64,000 bases of DNA, taken from Azolla caroliniana. Taxonomy: Eukaryota > Polypodiophyta. The notes below the pieces were generated by a model that worked only from the letters and a program-made list of their open reading frames with translations, was not told the origin of the DNA and ran no database searches. How positions within the stretch are numbered: the stretch's first letter is position 1; the number at the start of each line of letters is the position of its first letter. Made by a program: the position numbers and the translations under genes. Shown piece after piece: positions 1 to 11,050 of this stretch. The stretch covers positions 2,046,001 through 2,110,000 of the forward strand of contig JBHGNT010000022.1 in NCBI GenBank assembly GCA_043228905.1. Reading direction: 5' to 3'.

Positions 1-486
1 TATAAACCCGTTCTTCTCATCCATCTGGTGAAGATGCCACCCCCGTGCCGCAACAACCGCCAGTACCACATGAACCGTTGTCATCATCGCTACCGGGGTG
101 AAGGTCTTGTCGTAATCGATTCCCTGGGTCTATGCGTATCCCTTCGCCATTAACCGGGCCTTGTACCGGTTAACCAAACTGTCGGCATTGTACTTTACCT
201 TGTACACCCATTTGCAACCAATCGGTTTTTAGGGTCAGGGAGGGTCAATGAGGTCCCATGTGTCATTGGCATCTAGTGCCCGTATTTCTTCCTCCATAGC
301 GGCACGCCAATTTGCGTCATTTGCCGCTTCTGCGTAGCTCTCCGGCTCACGCACTTCCGCCACCTTAGTCATGTAGGCATAATGATGCACCATGTACTCA
401 TTGTACCCGTACCGCGTAACGGGATTCTTCATGTGGGAAGACCGGCGTAACTTGGTATTACCCGGTTTGGGGCCCTTCTTGGCCAA
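1..486 (-). pseudogene. Copia A reverse transcriptase, N-terminal fragment
   Basis: The minus strand encodes the linker between integrase and RT and the beginning of the RVT_2 domain. The open part covers 486-235 and contains a stretch like YGYNEYM and W-R-A-A-M-E-E-E-I, the usual start of the Copia RT. A stop lies near 235. Below it, out-of-frame similarity continues to the left edge, including a K-W-V-Y-K-V-K-Y-N-A-like motif and a Q-M-D-like motif. Copia G carries the same region at 58587-58823. The polymerase active site (YVDD) would lie beyond the edge and cannot be judged. Confidence 0.75.
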
Positions 487-764
487 GTCGGACTTCGTTC
501 CCGAAGATCTGCCTTCTTTCCGGAGTCGGATGCGCTCCGATCCGACTCAACGTTGTCGGCTTCATATTCTGGCATCTTCTTCTTCCCATTTTCTTTGCGC
601 GTGAACCGTCTCCTCGGTTCCTTGCATGGGGAGAGCACGACAGAGTCTCCACTACAAGCCGGTTCCTCATCCGACTGGTCATCCCGACTCAGCCGCTCAT
701 TTGGTCCATTTAGCCAGAATGAGATCAGACTCTCTTCTAGAGTGCCGAAGTCTTCATCTTCTAC

Positions 765-1610
765 CTAGATCTCCTTGGGCTCACTAGCCTCATCTTCTGG
801 AATCAGATCTTCGTTGGGAGTTGGAGTCGGTAAGGAGTACCATGATGCCGTCTCATCAAACTCGACATCTCGGCTTACTCGGACCTGCTTAGTCCGGGGG
901 TTATAACACTTATACCCCTTTTGCTCATGTGAGTAACCGACTAGGATGCACTTCTCGAACTTCCAATCTAGCTTCCTCCGCTTCTCATCTGGTACATGCA
1001 CATATGCTATGCTACCGAATATCTGAAGGTGTCTCAAATTCGGCTTGCGCCCGAAATACAGCTTGTGTGCTGACACCTTGTCACCGATTCGGTTTTGGAT
1101 GTAGACGGTCGTCCAAACTGCCTCGGCCCAGTAGAAATGGGGCATACTCTTCTCCTCCAGCATTACCCTTGCTGCGTCGACAATCGACCGGTTCTTCCTT
1201 TCGGCCACACCATTTTGCTCCGGTGTGTACCTGCAACTGAATTCTCTCCGAATTCCTATCTGCTGCAGATAACTGTTGAATTGGCCGGAAAAGTATTCTT
1301 TCCCTCCATCCAACCGCAGGCACTTGATCTTCCTCTCTGTTTCCTGTTCAACCAAGCGTTGAAGGTTCCGGAAACACTCGAAGACTTCGCTCTTCCTCAC
1401 GATGAGGTAGATCCACGTGTGTTGGCTGTAGTCGTCGATGAAGGAGACGAAATACCAACTCCCGCCAAGACTGGTGTTTTGTGTCGGTCCCCATACATCT
1501 GAATGGATTAAATCGAGCTTGTTATGGCTCCGGTTTCGATCGGTGGGGAATGGAAGCCGGTGTTGCTTCCCGAGTTGGTAGGCTTCACAAATTTTGGCAA
1601 ACCGAAAACG
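765..1610 (-). pseudogene. Copia A integrase region
   Basis: This stretch is open on the minus strand and reads through the integrase core. The zinc-binding tail (I-C-E-A-Y-Q-L-G-K) precedes a core with HSDVWGP (first Asp), LRLDGGKEY (second Asp) and PEQNGVAERKNR (Glu), so the D-D-E triad is visible. The C-terminal part reads FGRKPNLRHL and KCILVGYSHEQKGYKCYNP, typical of plant Copia. The frame differs from the upstream protease/pre-integrase frame. The residues seen in Copia G between the LPKF motif and I-C-E-A are partly missing, which marks a small frame-shifting deletion near 1600. A TAG at 765-767 ends the frame before RT. Confidence 0.85.
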
Positions 1611-2131
1611 ATTTGTTTCGATTGCAGGTCTTGAAGCCTCCGATAATTGATGTGGTCGATCCGCTTGTGCCACAGGTCGATGTCCGATTCGATCTTCTGC
1701 CCTTTCGCAAACATAGCGGTGCCGACATCATTAGTGTTGAGGATGAACATCCTCCCATCTCTACACCCTTGCACAATTATCCAGCCCTCTTCCTTGATGA
1801 AGCACCCTAGGTGCGTAAACCGCACCTGCATCCCCTAGTCGATGATTCGCCAAACTGACACCAGGTTCTTTGTGATAGTCAGAACATGTCATACGTTCAT
1901 CAGCTTCCCCTTTTGTCCGACATGGCTTAAAGGGACTTCTTCGACATGCACAATCGGGTGAGGGGTGTCGTCTCCGGTTTCGACAATCCTCGGTTGTTCC
2001 GGTTTCTCCAGAAAAGAGAACCACTCTTCATGGCTCATCATGTGGTTGGATGCTCTAGAATCAACACACCATACTTCCTCCGATTTGGAAGTAGTCTTCT
2101 TCATCAAGTTAGCCTTGTGTTTCATCACGAA
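1508..2131 (-). pseudogene. Copia A protease and pre-integrase region
   Basis: In the same frame as gag, this covers the retropepsin and the GAG_pre-integrase segment. The protease signature reads V-D-S-R-A-S-N-H-M, so the catalytic D-S-G has become D-S-R, which should abolish activity. The flap-side motif H-V-G-Q-K-G-K-L-M-N-V ends at a stop near 1889. After it, Q-V-R-F-T-H-L-G-C-F-I and L-W-H-K-R-I-D-H-I-N-Y-R-R-L-Q follow, the latter carrying the zinc-binding histidines of integrase. Copia G has the equivalent at 56850-57420. Confidence 0.8.
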
Positions 2132-2401
2132 GGCTGGCCCTTTACCGGTTTTCCTGGTTCCGGATCCTTCCGATCCTTCCGTGTCGTGCGAGCTTTGTCG
2201 GTTCTCCCAATCGGTTTTGCCGGATCCGGATTTGTTTGAATCGGCACGCTTCTTCCAGCACTCGCTTTCCAGCTGGCCCTTTTTTCCACAGTACCAGCAT
2301 TCCGTGTCGGCTTTTCCTTGCCGGTTCCCGGCACCGCTTTGACTCCCCCTGCTTGTGGAGGGTCTGGAACTGTTGTCGGCACACCCTCTCTGCCTCTAGT
2401 C

Positions 2402-3088
2402 CTACTCTTGTCGGCCGCCTCCATTGTGTGCCGACCCACCTCGTCCACCATGTCCATGGGGCCAATCTGTCTCCGTGTACAGCATCCGGCCTTCCGATTG
2501 AGTGGTCCTTGACCCACTTGCGTGGTTTTCTTCGACCATTAGCATCGATTGCAAGTCAAAGAAGGATGGTGGTTTCTCCCGGGTGCAGATTGCTATCCGG
2601 ATTGGCCCGTACCTTTGTGCTAGACCACCAAGGCAAATTTGTACCATCTCATCTTCGTCCACCATCACGTTGATGGACCCGAGTGCATCGCAAATCTCCT
2701 TTATCTTGGTGGTGTAATCCGTAACCGACATGTCTCTTTGCCGGATGTTGTTCAGCTCTTGCCGGAGCTGCAACTTACGAGTTGTGGTACTTGTGGCGAA
2801 AATCTTCCATAGATTTTCCCAGGCCTCCTTCGATGTCTTTGCATCCTTGATGTAGCTGAGCATTAGATCATGCACAACGGACGCGAGACAGTACAGTACT
2901 CGACTCGCTCCGTGCTCCCATACCGGGAAGTCTTTGTGTGACGGCTCCGGTGCTACTTCATTTGTTCCTTCCACGAAGCTCCAATATCCATGCCCTAGCA
3001 AGTAATGGTGCATTTTATATGACCAGGACGCGTAGTTGCTCCAGTCGAGCTTCTCTATTGGAAGTGAACTCGCCATTCCTCTGTCCAT
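2402..3088 (-). pseudogene. Copia A gag
   Basis: The reading frame starts at the ATG at 3088, 83 nt inside the PBS, and encodes MDRGMASSLPIEKLDWSNYA, the start of a Copia capsid of the UBN2 type. It continues through W-S-Y-K-M-H-H-Y-L-L-G-H-G-Y-W and L-R-Q-E-L-N-N-I-R-Q-R. A TAG at 2402-2404 cuts it just before the region where a C-W-Y-C-G-K-K-G zinc knuckle can still be read (about 2250-2300). In a working element gag and pol would be one frame; here the stop and later lesions separate them. Confidence 0.8.
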
Positions 3089-3170
3089 ATCTTCTCTCTG
3101 TCTGTTGTTGCCGGGTTCTAGGGTTCGTCTACGAAAGCAAGCGTCGGTTGCAGAGGTTCTCAACCCTCGC

Positions 3171-3182
3171 GCTCTGATACCA
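3171..3182 (-). other. Copia A primer-binding site
   Basis: The minus strand reads TGGTATCAGAGC directly after the LTR, the complement of the 3' end of initiator tRNA-Met used by most plant Copia elements. Confidence 0.9.
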
Positions 3183-3615
3183 TGTGAATGTTAATGTGCG
3201 GAAGCATCAGATAGAACCGGCTCAGCCGGATAGCAAAAGAAAATGAGATGAAGATTTAATGGAAAAACTTCAAACACGGAGTAGACAGAGAGAGCAGAAC
3301 ATAAAACTATATTCAAAAATTAACTCTAAAACTCTGTAGATACAATGTGCTAAACAACACTATTTATACAAGTCCATAAAGGATTAACAGGTACTTCAAT
3401 GCTCACAAGTGTGACTAACACTAACTACGAGACAATGATTACCTAGTAGTCTAGGTTACTACTAGGCTTCTGGTTCTCGCTCGAATCCGGCTCTCCGATC
3501 CGGCTGGTTGTTTCCGAAAACCATATGGATACCGATCCGGCTCATCCTTCCGAATGCCAATCCGGCTCAGGCTTATTCAGCCGATCCGGATCCGGTTGAG
3601 CTTGCTCGCTCAACA
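3183..3615 (-). repeat. Copia A 5' LTR
   Basis: This 433-bp LTR begins on the minus strand with TGTTGAGCGAGCAAGCTCAA and ends in ACA next to the PBS. Its first bases fold into a TTGAG/CTCAA hairpin, shared with the LTRs at 10657, 37790 and 55397. A TATA-like CTATTTATAC (plus, 3358-3367; minus GTATAAATAG) lies in the middle. Confidence 0.85.
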
Positions 3616-3789
3616 ATATACTTCTTGTTGTCATCATTCTCACTCTCTCTATTCTCTCTCTCTCCCTCTCTCTCTTCCCCTCTTGTGACTCTTACACACT
3701 CTTTCCCATCTCAGTACTAATCCTCATTCTTCCCCTCTATCTTTAGTACTAATTCTTCTTGCCTCTAGTACCATCCTTGACAACCGCAG

Positions 3790-4240
3790 GGCGATATTCC
3801 CAACACAATACACGGGACTTCGCCACATTCCGAGACCTAAGGGACAAATTCGTGTGGTTCCACCGGCAAGTCACCCAAATAGAATTAATCGGATAGTTGT
3901 ATGCCTCCTATCAAGAGGCGAATGAAACTGTGTCGTAGTTCATTATGAGATTTTAGAATCTTCAAAGACAGTCGACGCGGGCACCCCCGGAAGACGAAGT
4001 AAAAGAAATATTTCTACCGGCTCTACGAGAGCCACTCCGGACTAGACTAGTGGTTTTGGATTTCAGAACAAGTACGTTCAATCAAGTAATTGATCCAATG
4101 CTCGACATGGATCAGACCCAAAACTACAATAGCATGTTGATGGGGGCATTGCAAAGAGTGTTGCCTAAGGAGGAGGACTTACGGTTCTGACAAGCAGTCC
4201 AATGCACAACGTGCCTAAACTCAGGCCATTCCAGCGTGGA
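3790..4240 (+). pseudogene. Gypsy B gag, N-terminal part
   Basis: Translation in plus gives a retrotransposon gag domain: F-A-T-F-R-D-L-R-D-K-F-V-W-F-H-R-Q, then Y-Q-E-A-N-E-T-V-S and F-L-P-A-L-R-E-P-L-R-T-R-L, then the first half of a zinc-knuckle region (C-T-T-C-L-N-S-G-H-S-S-V). Several codons have become TAG or TGA. The LINE at 4241 interrupts it at that point, and the zinc-knuckle region resumes at 8090. The true start is not identifiable because the 5' leader has been damaged. Confidence 0.7.
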
Positions 4241-4329
4241 TTAGAATTAGAATTTTTATCGTCCATAAAGAGGCCAATTTTGACCTATGGGACCAGAGTA
4301 TACATGTGTTCTTGATATATGTCTCCTTC

Positions 4330-7300
4330 TTAAGAAGGGGTATTCATATGTTGAAGCACAAAGTCTCTATGTGTTAATAAAGCATACACATATGAGCTCA
4401 ACCTTCTATGTGGTGTCTTAAGTATGGATCTTAAGTTATCACTCCCTCTTAGTATGTCAACATATCTTGAATGAATTGCACTATATGTCGAGCATGTGAA
4501 GAGCAAGTGACATTCATCCTCTACCATGCCTTCATTGCATACTTTACATGTCTTCAAATTCGTTACATTTTGATACCATGATGCAACTTCAATACCTAAC
4601 TTGTGAGATTGAGTGCGAAGTAGTGTAAGGGCTCTACGAGCATTGCTACTCATATTGGTAATGAGATAAGGTTGGATATGATCAATAGACATTCTTGCTT
4701 TATATTGAGACCAACATTCAAGGTTGACATTTGCAATGTAGTATTCTAGCTTTGTCCTCTGAGCATCCTCCCACTTCATCCTTAATGATTCCACCCACCT
4801 TTCCTCAATTATTATATATTGCATAACATTTCCTGAAAGCTCTAAAAGATCATCCATACCCCATCTTCTAAACCATTTCTTTATGTCAACAACCCAACCA
4901 GATGAGAGAATCTTACTTTTATGATTCTTTTGTAGCTTACATCCAACATTCCAAGAAAGATGTGATAATCGATGATTCTACATATTCTTGACTTTTGTAA
5001 TGTATTTATATACTCTTTGGAGTGCCAATAGTTCTATGGGTCGAACACCCGTTTCCAAGAGCATAACCTGGTAAGAGGTAGTGCATTTAACTCCTAATTG
5101 CCTCCTTAAAAACATCTTTTGAATTTTCTCAATCTCCTTCCATGCATTAAGAGAGATGATGCCACCCCATACTTCTACTCCATAAAGAAATACTTGAGTT
5201 ACCATGGCATTGAACAACATTAATTTTACTTCCCATCCACAAGTATCACTTTGGTTGCATTGGTTCTCCAAAAGGTAATATGATTTCCAAGCGGCTTGGA
5301 GTCTAGAATCAAAGCATGCACTCCATTTATTTGTGGCGGGTACATCAATACCAAGATATTTAAAGCTTTGAACAAATTGTATATGTTCACCTTTATATGT
5401 GAGCATAGGGTAATGATGAGGTTGGATGGTTTGCACTACCATCATTTTTGTTTTCTCCACATTCATTGCTAGTCCACTACCCGTCCACTACTATGGCAAA
5501 ATTCTTCTAATACCCCAAGTAAATGTTGCATACTATCAACATCATATGAGAAGAGTACCACATCATCTTCATATAGAAGCAATAAGATAACATGTTGAAT
5601 CAAATTGGGGCCATTCAATCCAACTTCTCTTGCAACCTTATTCACCACTTCTTCTAATTTATCAATACATAAGCCAAAGAGTGTGGGCGATAGTGGACAT
5701 CCTTGCTTGACCCCCATGTTACTTAAAAAGCTCTTTGAGAATCCACTATCCATTTTTAGTTGGCATTTAACTTGTTCATATAGGCGTGCAACCGCAACTC
5801 TCGGTACTCTAATGGCATGTCAATCTCTACCATTCTATTCCAAAGCTCACTTCATGGTACGGTATCAAAAGCTTTCTTGAAATCAACAAAACAACAATAA
5901 TGTGTTTTTCCTTGTAGTCGACTCTCTTCCATGATTACTCTTAATGTGACCAAATGATCCATGGTGGAGTGTTTTGGTCTAAATCCGGCTTGCCCAAGTG
6001 CTCTTTTGCTTGTACTCTCAACCCATGTGCTTATCTTTTGCTCCATAATAGTACTATATAATTTAACAGTAGTTGAGCTCACCATTATTGTACGATAATT
6101 TGCTACTTGATTCTTATCTCCGCTCTTAAATATTGGTTTAATCCAAATCATAAGCCAATCATTTAGAAATCCTTGTTTTATAGCTTGCTCTAAAATTGTC
6201 ATTATCCAATGACGAGTGTGTGGCATTGTCCATTTTAAAAGCTCACTTGAGACGTAGGTTAAATCTGATGCTTTCCCACTTGCCATCTTCTTTATTCCCT
6301 TATTGACATCATCAATATCGATACATGTAGTGCATGGAGTTTCAATTTTCTCAACCATAGGAGCCACACCTTCATGCATATATAACCTTTGTACATAGTC
6401 TAGCATCTCTTCATTTGTAAAGTGACCTTTCACATCTTCTTTCTTACCCTTGAGTTGTCCCCATGCTAATTTTGGTATGAGCTTAAACAAGTTTTTCTTT
6501 TTCATCTCTTGCATTTGGAAATATCTTCTTTTCTTTCTCCTCACTACTTTCTTATAGATGTGCCATGCAACAATCTTTTCATTCCCCCCTTCTATGGACT
6601 TAAACCATTTGAGATACATCTTACATTCATCGTCGAACCAAGAATTACATGGAAAACTACACACCTTATACCCACCCACATGTCTCTTAAAGCATTGATA
6701 TCCAACCTTAAGGATTATATCCTTCAAATGTTGCCAATTTTCTTTAACATCGTTGCTTAGAGAAAAATTTAACAAATGGTTCTCCACTTCATTTGTATAC
6801 ATCTTAGCTTTTTCGTAGCAAGGTCGGATGATACATCTCTTTTCGTCTTTGACTTCATGACATCTAGTGGAATGTGGAATTGCAAGCTCTAAGTACAATG
6901 GCTTGTGGTCTGAGTCCGGAGATAGAGAACCAACTTTAAACACATTCACCAATGATAGATCACATGCCAACATTAATGCATAGTCAACCACACTTCCTCC
7001 ACCCGAGGATGGTAAACATGTGAGCACATTTGTCAATGGGAATGCCTTTATACCATTTAGGATAATCAAGTTTGTGCAATTTGGCATATGTATCAAAAGT
7101 TTTCCATAATCTAACATGACACAATCCTCTGAGTCACGCAATAGACAATGTTCTACTACATTTTCTTCAAATGTCTCCATGTTTTGGAAATTTCCAGCTC
7201 TTGCATTGAAGTCTCCCATAATTAAAACTTTACCAAGCTTCTCAAATGAAAGTATATCATGGCATAACTCTTTAAAAGGATCATCACAATCTAACCCAAA

Positions 7301-7513
7301 CCTACTATAGTAGTTTGAGTCTTTGTGAGGAATGTAACATGCAACTATATACAACTTCTCTTTCCCCAAATTAACCTCTATCCATATGTATCTCTTATAG
7401 TCATCATATTTGCATACTTTGATAGAATTATCTAAGCTCTCATTCCATGGATATCCTCTACAATTCCAAAACATTACTTTCAATCGTAAAGCACTTATAG
7501 TCCCATAGGTCAT
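4330..7513 (-). pseudogene. LINE ORF2: endonuclease, reverse transcriptase, C-terminal zinc motif
   Basis: The first 553 codons (7513-5852) are open. They start inside the apurinic endonuclease domain (F-W-N-C-R-G-Y; V-A-C-Y-I-P; I-M-G-D-F-N-A-R; S-D-H-K-P-L) and run into RT (I-W-I-K-P-I-F-K-S-G-D; A-G-F-R-P-K-H-S-T-M-D-H; C-F-V-D-F-K-K-A-F-D-T-V). The catalytic box at 5753-5469 reads Y-E-D-D in place of Y-A-D-D, preceded by K-Q-G-C-P-L-S-P. The C-terminal segments (5466-4978 and 4857-4330) carry C-K-V-C...E-C-H-L-L-F-T-C, a zinc-type end seen in many plant LINE ORF2 proteins. Stops near 5850, 5467 and 4976 break the frame, so this is inactive. Confidence 0.85.
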
Positions 7514-7519
7514 TGCTTG

Positions 7520-8074
7520 CTATGCATTTTGATTTGCTTTCCGAGATGCATATGTTTGCCTTCTATGTTCTTGCTCTTGTGGAGTTCTATCCTTCGTTAC
7601 AAAATAACTTGTCCCTTTGAAGTACACCTTACTACTATCTAGAATCATTGCCCTTTTACGTTCATCGAGGATTGTACAAACAATAGCTCGAGATGTCTTT
7701 CCCTCTTGTTGCTTTTTGCCAACCCGATGTGCGCCATATACAATAACATCTCGTATAGCAAAGTGATCCTCAAAGAATTTCGTAATATTTTATCCAAGAG
7801 ATAATGCATTCTCTATTTCATTCTCTTGCATACCTCTAATGACAATATTATTCTTTCTTCTTTCGATTTCATATTGCTCCTTTACATCTAACACATCCAT
7901 GGTATTAGGATGTTTTTGCGTGATTTTTGGTGTTTCTTTCAAGAGAACATCTTTCCACCTTGTCATGATCACGTCTTCCTTCCCTTCAATTGTAGATTTT
8001 ATTTCGGCATTTGCCTTCACTAAAATCTCTTTTTCTGCTTCAAGACTCAACATTTTTCTTTCGATTTCAGGCAT
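7520..8074 (-). pseudogene. LINE ORF1 remnant
   Basis: The minus strand begins with a charged, heptad-like stretch (E-I-E-R-K-M-L-S-L-E-A-E-K-E), then R-R-K-N-N-I-V-I-R-G-M-Q-E-N. The latter is the first strand of the RRM-like fold found in coiled-coil LINE ORF1 proteins. After a stop at 7790 similarity continues (F-F-E-D-H-F-A-I-R-D-V-I-V-Y-G-A-H-R-V-G). ORF1 proteins of this type coat LINE RNA. The N terminus is absent. Confidence 0.7.
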
Positions 8075-8089
8075 CCTATTATCCTATTC

Positions 8090-8900
8090 TGGAATGCACC
8101 ATGCGGACACATTGTGTGTTGTGCCTCACGGGCACAAACAATAGAGCAATGCAAATATAACCTGCTTAATTGCCAAGCAACACGGTACAACAAATAGAGC
8201 CTTGCGAGGATCGACGGAAATAAGAAGATCGATTCTAGTACGGACCAGAGGGAAGATTCCGGTATGATGACGTCAATAGGAGGGAAGAGTATCCACGAGA
8301 CCGGTATGATCGAGATTACTCTCCAAAATATGATTGGAGGAGAGGAGCGGAATGGAGGTACCCGGATCGACAGGGATACCACAATCAGCGTCGAAATCAT
8401 AACCACCAACGTGGTAACCATAATTGACGAAATGATCGTCGTGACTCAGAACAGGATTACCAACATCGCCTAGACGCCAGCAAGACATTGCTGAAAAGCA
8501 GCGTTGTGTAACCGGAACAGAGGATAGAAGAAATCACACGGATAGTTCCCTGTACGCAATCAGCAAGGATAGAAAAAGGTGAATCAAGTAGAGCCAAGAA
8601 ATTGTACTATTACTTTTGTCGACAGGAAGGGAACTCTTGTAGTCAGTGCCCAGTCAAGGCCAGGGAAAAACAGCCGGTAGTGAACATGGTCATAGCAGAA
8701 GTAATCGATGAGCAGTAGGCCACAACCCAGTCAAAGGGAAAGACCATGGAATGGGAAGCACAAGAAGAGATACAGAAAGTAGTTATGGAATGGGTGGAGA
8801 AGGCCAATCAATGGAACATAGAAGATATGAAGCAGGAAGAGGCCAAGCGAGCAAGAATACCCACCTGGATAATGAAACCGGCACATCAGAGGCAGCATGG
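8090..8900 (+). pseudogene. Gypsy B gag, zinc-knuckle and C-terminal part
   Basis: The frame picks up the interrupted zinc-knuckle region (E-C-T-M-R-T-H-C-V-L-C, then T-I-E-Q-C-K-Y-N-L-L). It passes into an Arg/Tyr/Asp-rich linker (8240-8470, with repeats like R-D-Y-S-P-K-Y-D-W-R-R) and a helical segment near 8740-8870 (E-E-I-Q-K-V-V-M-E-W-V-E-K). TAG stops, for example at 8717, and frame changes are scattered through it. It is a decayed nucleocapsid/linker region, not a gene. Confidence 0.6.
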
Positions 8901-8945
8901 CAGGCATTGACCTAGTGCCAGATTATGTGACCGTTAGGCCAGTGA

Positions 8946-9320
8946 TTGCAGCTAGTTCCCCAGTTCACTGAAGGATTACGGAAGGCACTAGCACTGCCGA
9001 AACCAGCAATAGCGCCGACATATTTTGCAAACCCGAGTGGAGGACTTGCTATCATAAACGAAAATAATCCGGTCGTAACAGTAATTTTAAAGGGAAAAAA
9101 AGTACCAAGAACGATCATTGACAAAGGATCTAGAGTAAATGTCATTAGTAAAAGGACATGTGACAAATTAGGAATTCGGGAATGGGATCCATGCCCATTC
9201 TGGCTACGGATGACCGACACCAACTCCGTCTGGATGACAGGACTCATCCGAAACCTGGAAATTACCATTGCAGGCCATGCATTCCGAATATCAGCAGTGC
9301 TACTCCAACTGAGCACCTAA
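8946..9320 (+). pseudogene. Gypsy B aspartic protease
   Basis: This open stretch of 124 codons is a retropepsin-like domain: V-T-V-I-L-K-G-K-K-V-P-R-T-I-I, then D-K-G-S-R-V-N-V-I-S in the position of the catalytic D-S/T-G-A, then a second half with I-T-I-A-G-H-A-F-R. The active-site Ser/Thr has become Lys, so it is dead. Downstream to 9857 the frame is broken, but residues typical of the protease-RT linker are still legible. Confidence 0.75.
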
Positions 9321-9857
9321 GCCATGTATCGCTTGCTGCTAGGAAGACCCTGGTTACAAACAGCGCACATCAAGCAGAATTGGCAAAAGAACATTATCAA
9401 TTTCCGACGAGGGAAAACCAAGGCTAGGGTGCCGACACAAGAACATGCGACCACAAGCAGGCAGCTCACGCCCTTATACGCATAAGCAATCAATATGTTG
9501 GACGGACTAGCCGACAAGGAGGTGGACTGATATTTAGTAGAAAATCCAAGAATCATTCCATTATTCGAAATAGATGTAGCGGAAGCAATCATTCTATATG
9601 TCACCAACAGGGATGAGGACACCAATGAACCGGATCGGGAACCTATTCGGGAACTCTGGTAGGCTCAAGAAGCATTGGAGAAAGAGTTAGCGGTCTCACA
9701 GCAAGTAAAAGCATCAACATTGGAGGAGATGAATTTAGGCACGAGTGAGGAATCGCGGCTGGTAAGCGTGGCTAAGGAAATGCTACCGGTAGAAAAGACA
9801 AAGATGGTCGGATTATTGAAAGAATTTTAAGATGTATTCACCTGATCCTACAAAGTC

Positions 9858-10426
9858 ATGAAGGGGCTGGACCCGAAATTCTATCAACATCAGATCCACC
9901 TCAGCAAGGACGCAAAACTAGTAGCTCAAAGGCATTACAAGATGAACCCCAACTATGCAGTTAAAGTAAAGGAGGAAATTGACCAATTATTGAGGGTTTT
10001 CTTTATCCGACCAGTGAAGCAAGCAACTTGGTGCAGCCCGATCATGGTAGTACCCAAAAAGAACGAGAAAATTCGGGTTTGTGTGGACTACCGGAAATTG
10101 AATGTGGCCACAGTTACCGATGCCTTTCCACTTCCATTCATGGATGGTGTGCTAGACGCGGTGGTTGGACACGAGGTATATAGTTTCTTAGAAGGTTTCG
10201 AAAGGTGCAATCAAATCGGAAAGCACCTAGATGACTAAGTAAAGATGGCGTTCATCACAGAATGGGGAGTCTTTGTAGCTATAGTGATGATGTTCGGATT
10301 GAAGACTGTGCCGGCAACATTAAAGCGGATCATTATGGAAATCTTTTGCGAATACATTTCGGCATTCATGCAAGTTTGTCTCGATGATTTTTCCATGTAC
10401 AACCGAAAGACGAAGCACTTGGATCA
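9858..10426 (+). pseudogene. Gypsy B reverse transcriptase, first part
   Basis: Open at 9858-10238 and again at 10245-10426 in the same frame, split by TAA codons at 10236-10241. Motifs are the classical plant Gypsy RT: V-K-E-E-I-D-Q-L-L, F-I-R-P-V, S-P-I-M-V-V-P-K-K-N, R-V-C-V-D-Y-R-K-L-N, D-A-F-P-L-P-F-M-D-G-V, then M-F-G-L-K-T-V-P-A-T and the catalytic Q-V-C-L-D-D-F. The domain breaks at H-L-D-H where the Copia-like insert begins, and resumes at 11056 with L-W-M-C-L-E-K-C. Confidence 0.85.
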
Positions 10427-10529
10427 TGTTGAGATACAAGCTCAACATTGGGTGCATAAACCGATGCGTAAACCAGTGCGTAGACTGGGTTCGTAAACCG
10501 GGTGCGCAACGAGAGGGTTTAGGGCCACA

Positions 10530-10640
10530 TTTACTGATGCCTTTCCACTTCCATTCACGGATGGTGTGCTAGACGCAGTGGCTGGACATGAGGTATATAG
10601 TTTCTTAGAAGGTTTCAAAAGGTACAATCAAATCCGAAAG
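10530..10640 (+). repeat. copy of Gypsy RT segment inside the Copia-like insert
   Basis: About 105 bp match the Gypsy B RT at 10118-10226 with roughly seven substitutions. Where they differ, this copy often encodes the usual RT residue (P-F-T-D-G-V-L-D-A-V-A-G-H) while the surrounding Gypsy B copy has the decayed one. It therefore derives from a less decayed relative, or from Gypsy B before it decayed. Confidence 0.8.
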
Positions 10641-10656
10641 CCCAACATTGGGGGAG

Positions 10657-11050
10657 TGTTGAGATACAAGCTCAACATTGGGTGCGTAAACCAGGTGTGC
10701 AACGAGAGGCCATAGTGGTGCGTAAACCGGGAGGCCGGATAGATATTCCGCGGAGGAATATATTTTGGGAGTTAGTGTAGGTGATCATTAATCAGCATTG
10801 AAGTATGAGTCAGTACTTCTGTCAATCCGTATGGACTTTCTATAAAAGTGCTCTTTGAGCACATGCTATGTACAAAGTTTTCAGTATTGTTTTGGAATAG
10901 AGTTTTCTATGTTTTGCTCTCTCTGTCTCTCCCGCATACGCCGTGTTGATTAAGGTTTCCATTAAACCTTCCTCATCTTCCTTGTCTCTTTGTCTTTTTT
11001 CTGTTGTTACCCAATTGTGTCTATTAAGCTTCCGCACGTATTCTTTTACA
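10657..11050 (+). repeat. Copia-type LTR (3' LTR of the insert)
   Basis: This 394-bp LTR follows the purine tract TTGGGGGAG. It begins TGTTGAGATACAAGCTCAAC, a terminal hairpin, contains a TATA-like CTATAAAAG near 10841, and ends TTCTTTTACA. It is related to the LTRs at 37790-38261 and 55397-55794. Confidence 0.85.

Larger units (their letters stand above)
1..3615 (-). mobile_element. Copia A, Ty1/copia retrotransposon, 3' part outside window
   Basis: Read on the minus strand, this is 5' LTR (3183-3615), PBS (3171-3182), gag, protease, integrase and the first part of RT; the rest runs off the left edge. It belongs to the same family as Copia G at 55.4 kb: the gag start, the LTR ends and the integrase-to-RT linker are closely similar. 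Several nonsense changes and at least one frameshift make it non-coding. It sits next to DNA resembling the LTR of the older Gypsy B element, and the 5 bp beyond its LTR (ATATA, 3616-3620) would be its target-site duplication; the other copy is outside the window. Confidence 0.9.
4241..8089 (-). mobile_element. LINE inserted in Gypsy B gag, 5'-truncated
   Basis: On the minus strand this non-LTR element has an ORF1 remnant (8074-7520), ORF2 endonuclease plus RT (7513-4980) and a C-terminal zinc-type domain (4857-4330). Removing it rejoins the gag codons on either side (G-H-S-S-V and E-C-T-M-R-T-H-C); the only shared bases at the ends are TGGA (4237-4240 and 8090-8093). There is no poly(A) tail. 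The 3' end runs into ATTCTA-type repeats (4241-4256), a short microsatellite tail. The ORF1 start is missing, consistent with 5' truncation on insertion. Confidence 0.85.
10427..11050 (+). mobile_element. rearranged Copia-like insert in Gypsy B RT
   Basis: The insert is bounded by perfect 5-bp target-site duplications GATCA (10422-10426 and 11051-11055). It starts with about 100 bp of an LTR 5' end (TGTTGAGATACAAGCTC, then GTAAACC-type repeats). It jumps to a piece of Gypsy RT (about 10530-10640), then a polypurine tract (ATTGGGGGAG) and a complete LTR (10657-11050). PBS and element coding are absent, so most of the 5' LTR and interior have been deleted and replaced by foreign filler. Confidence 0.85.
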
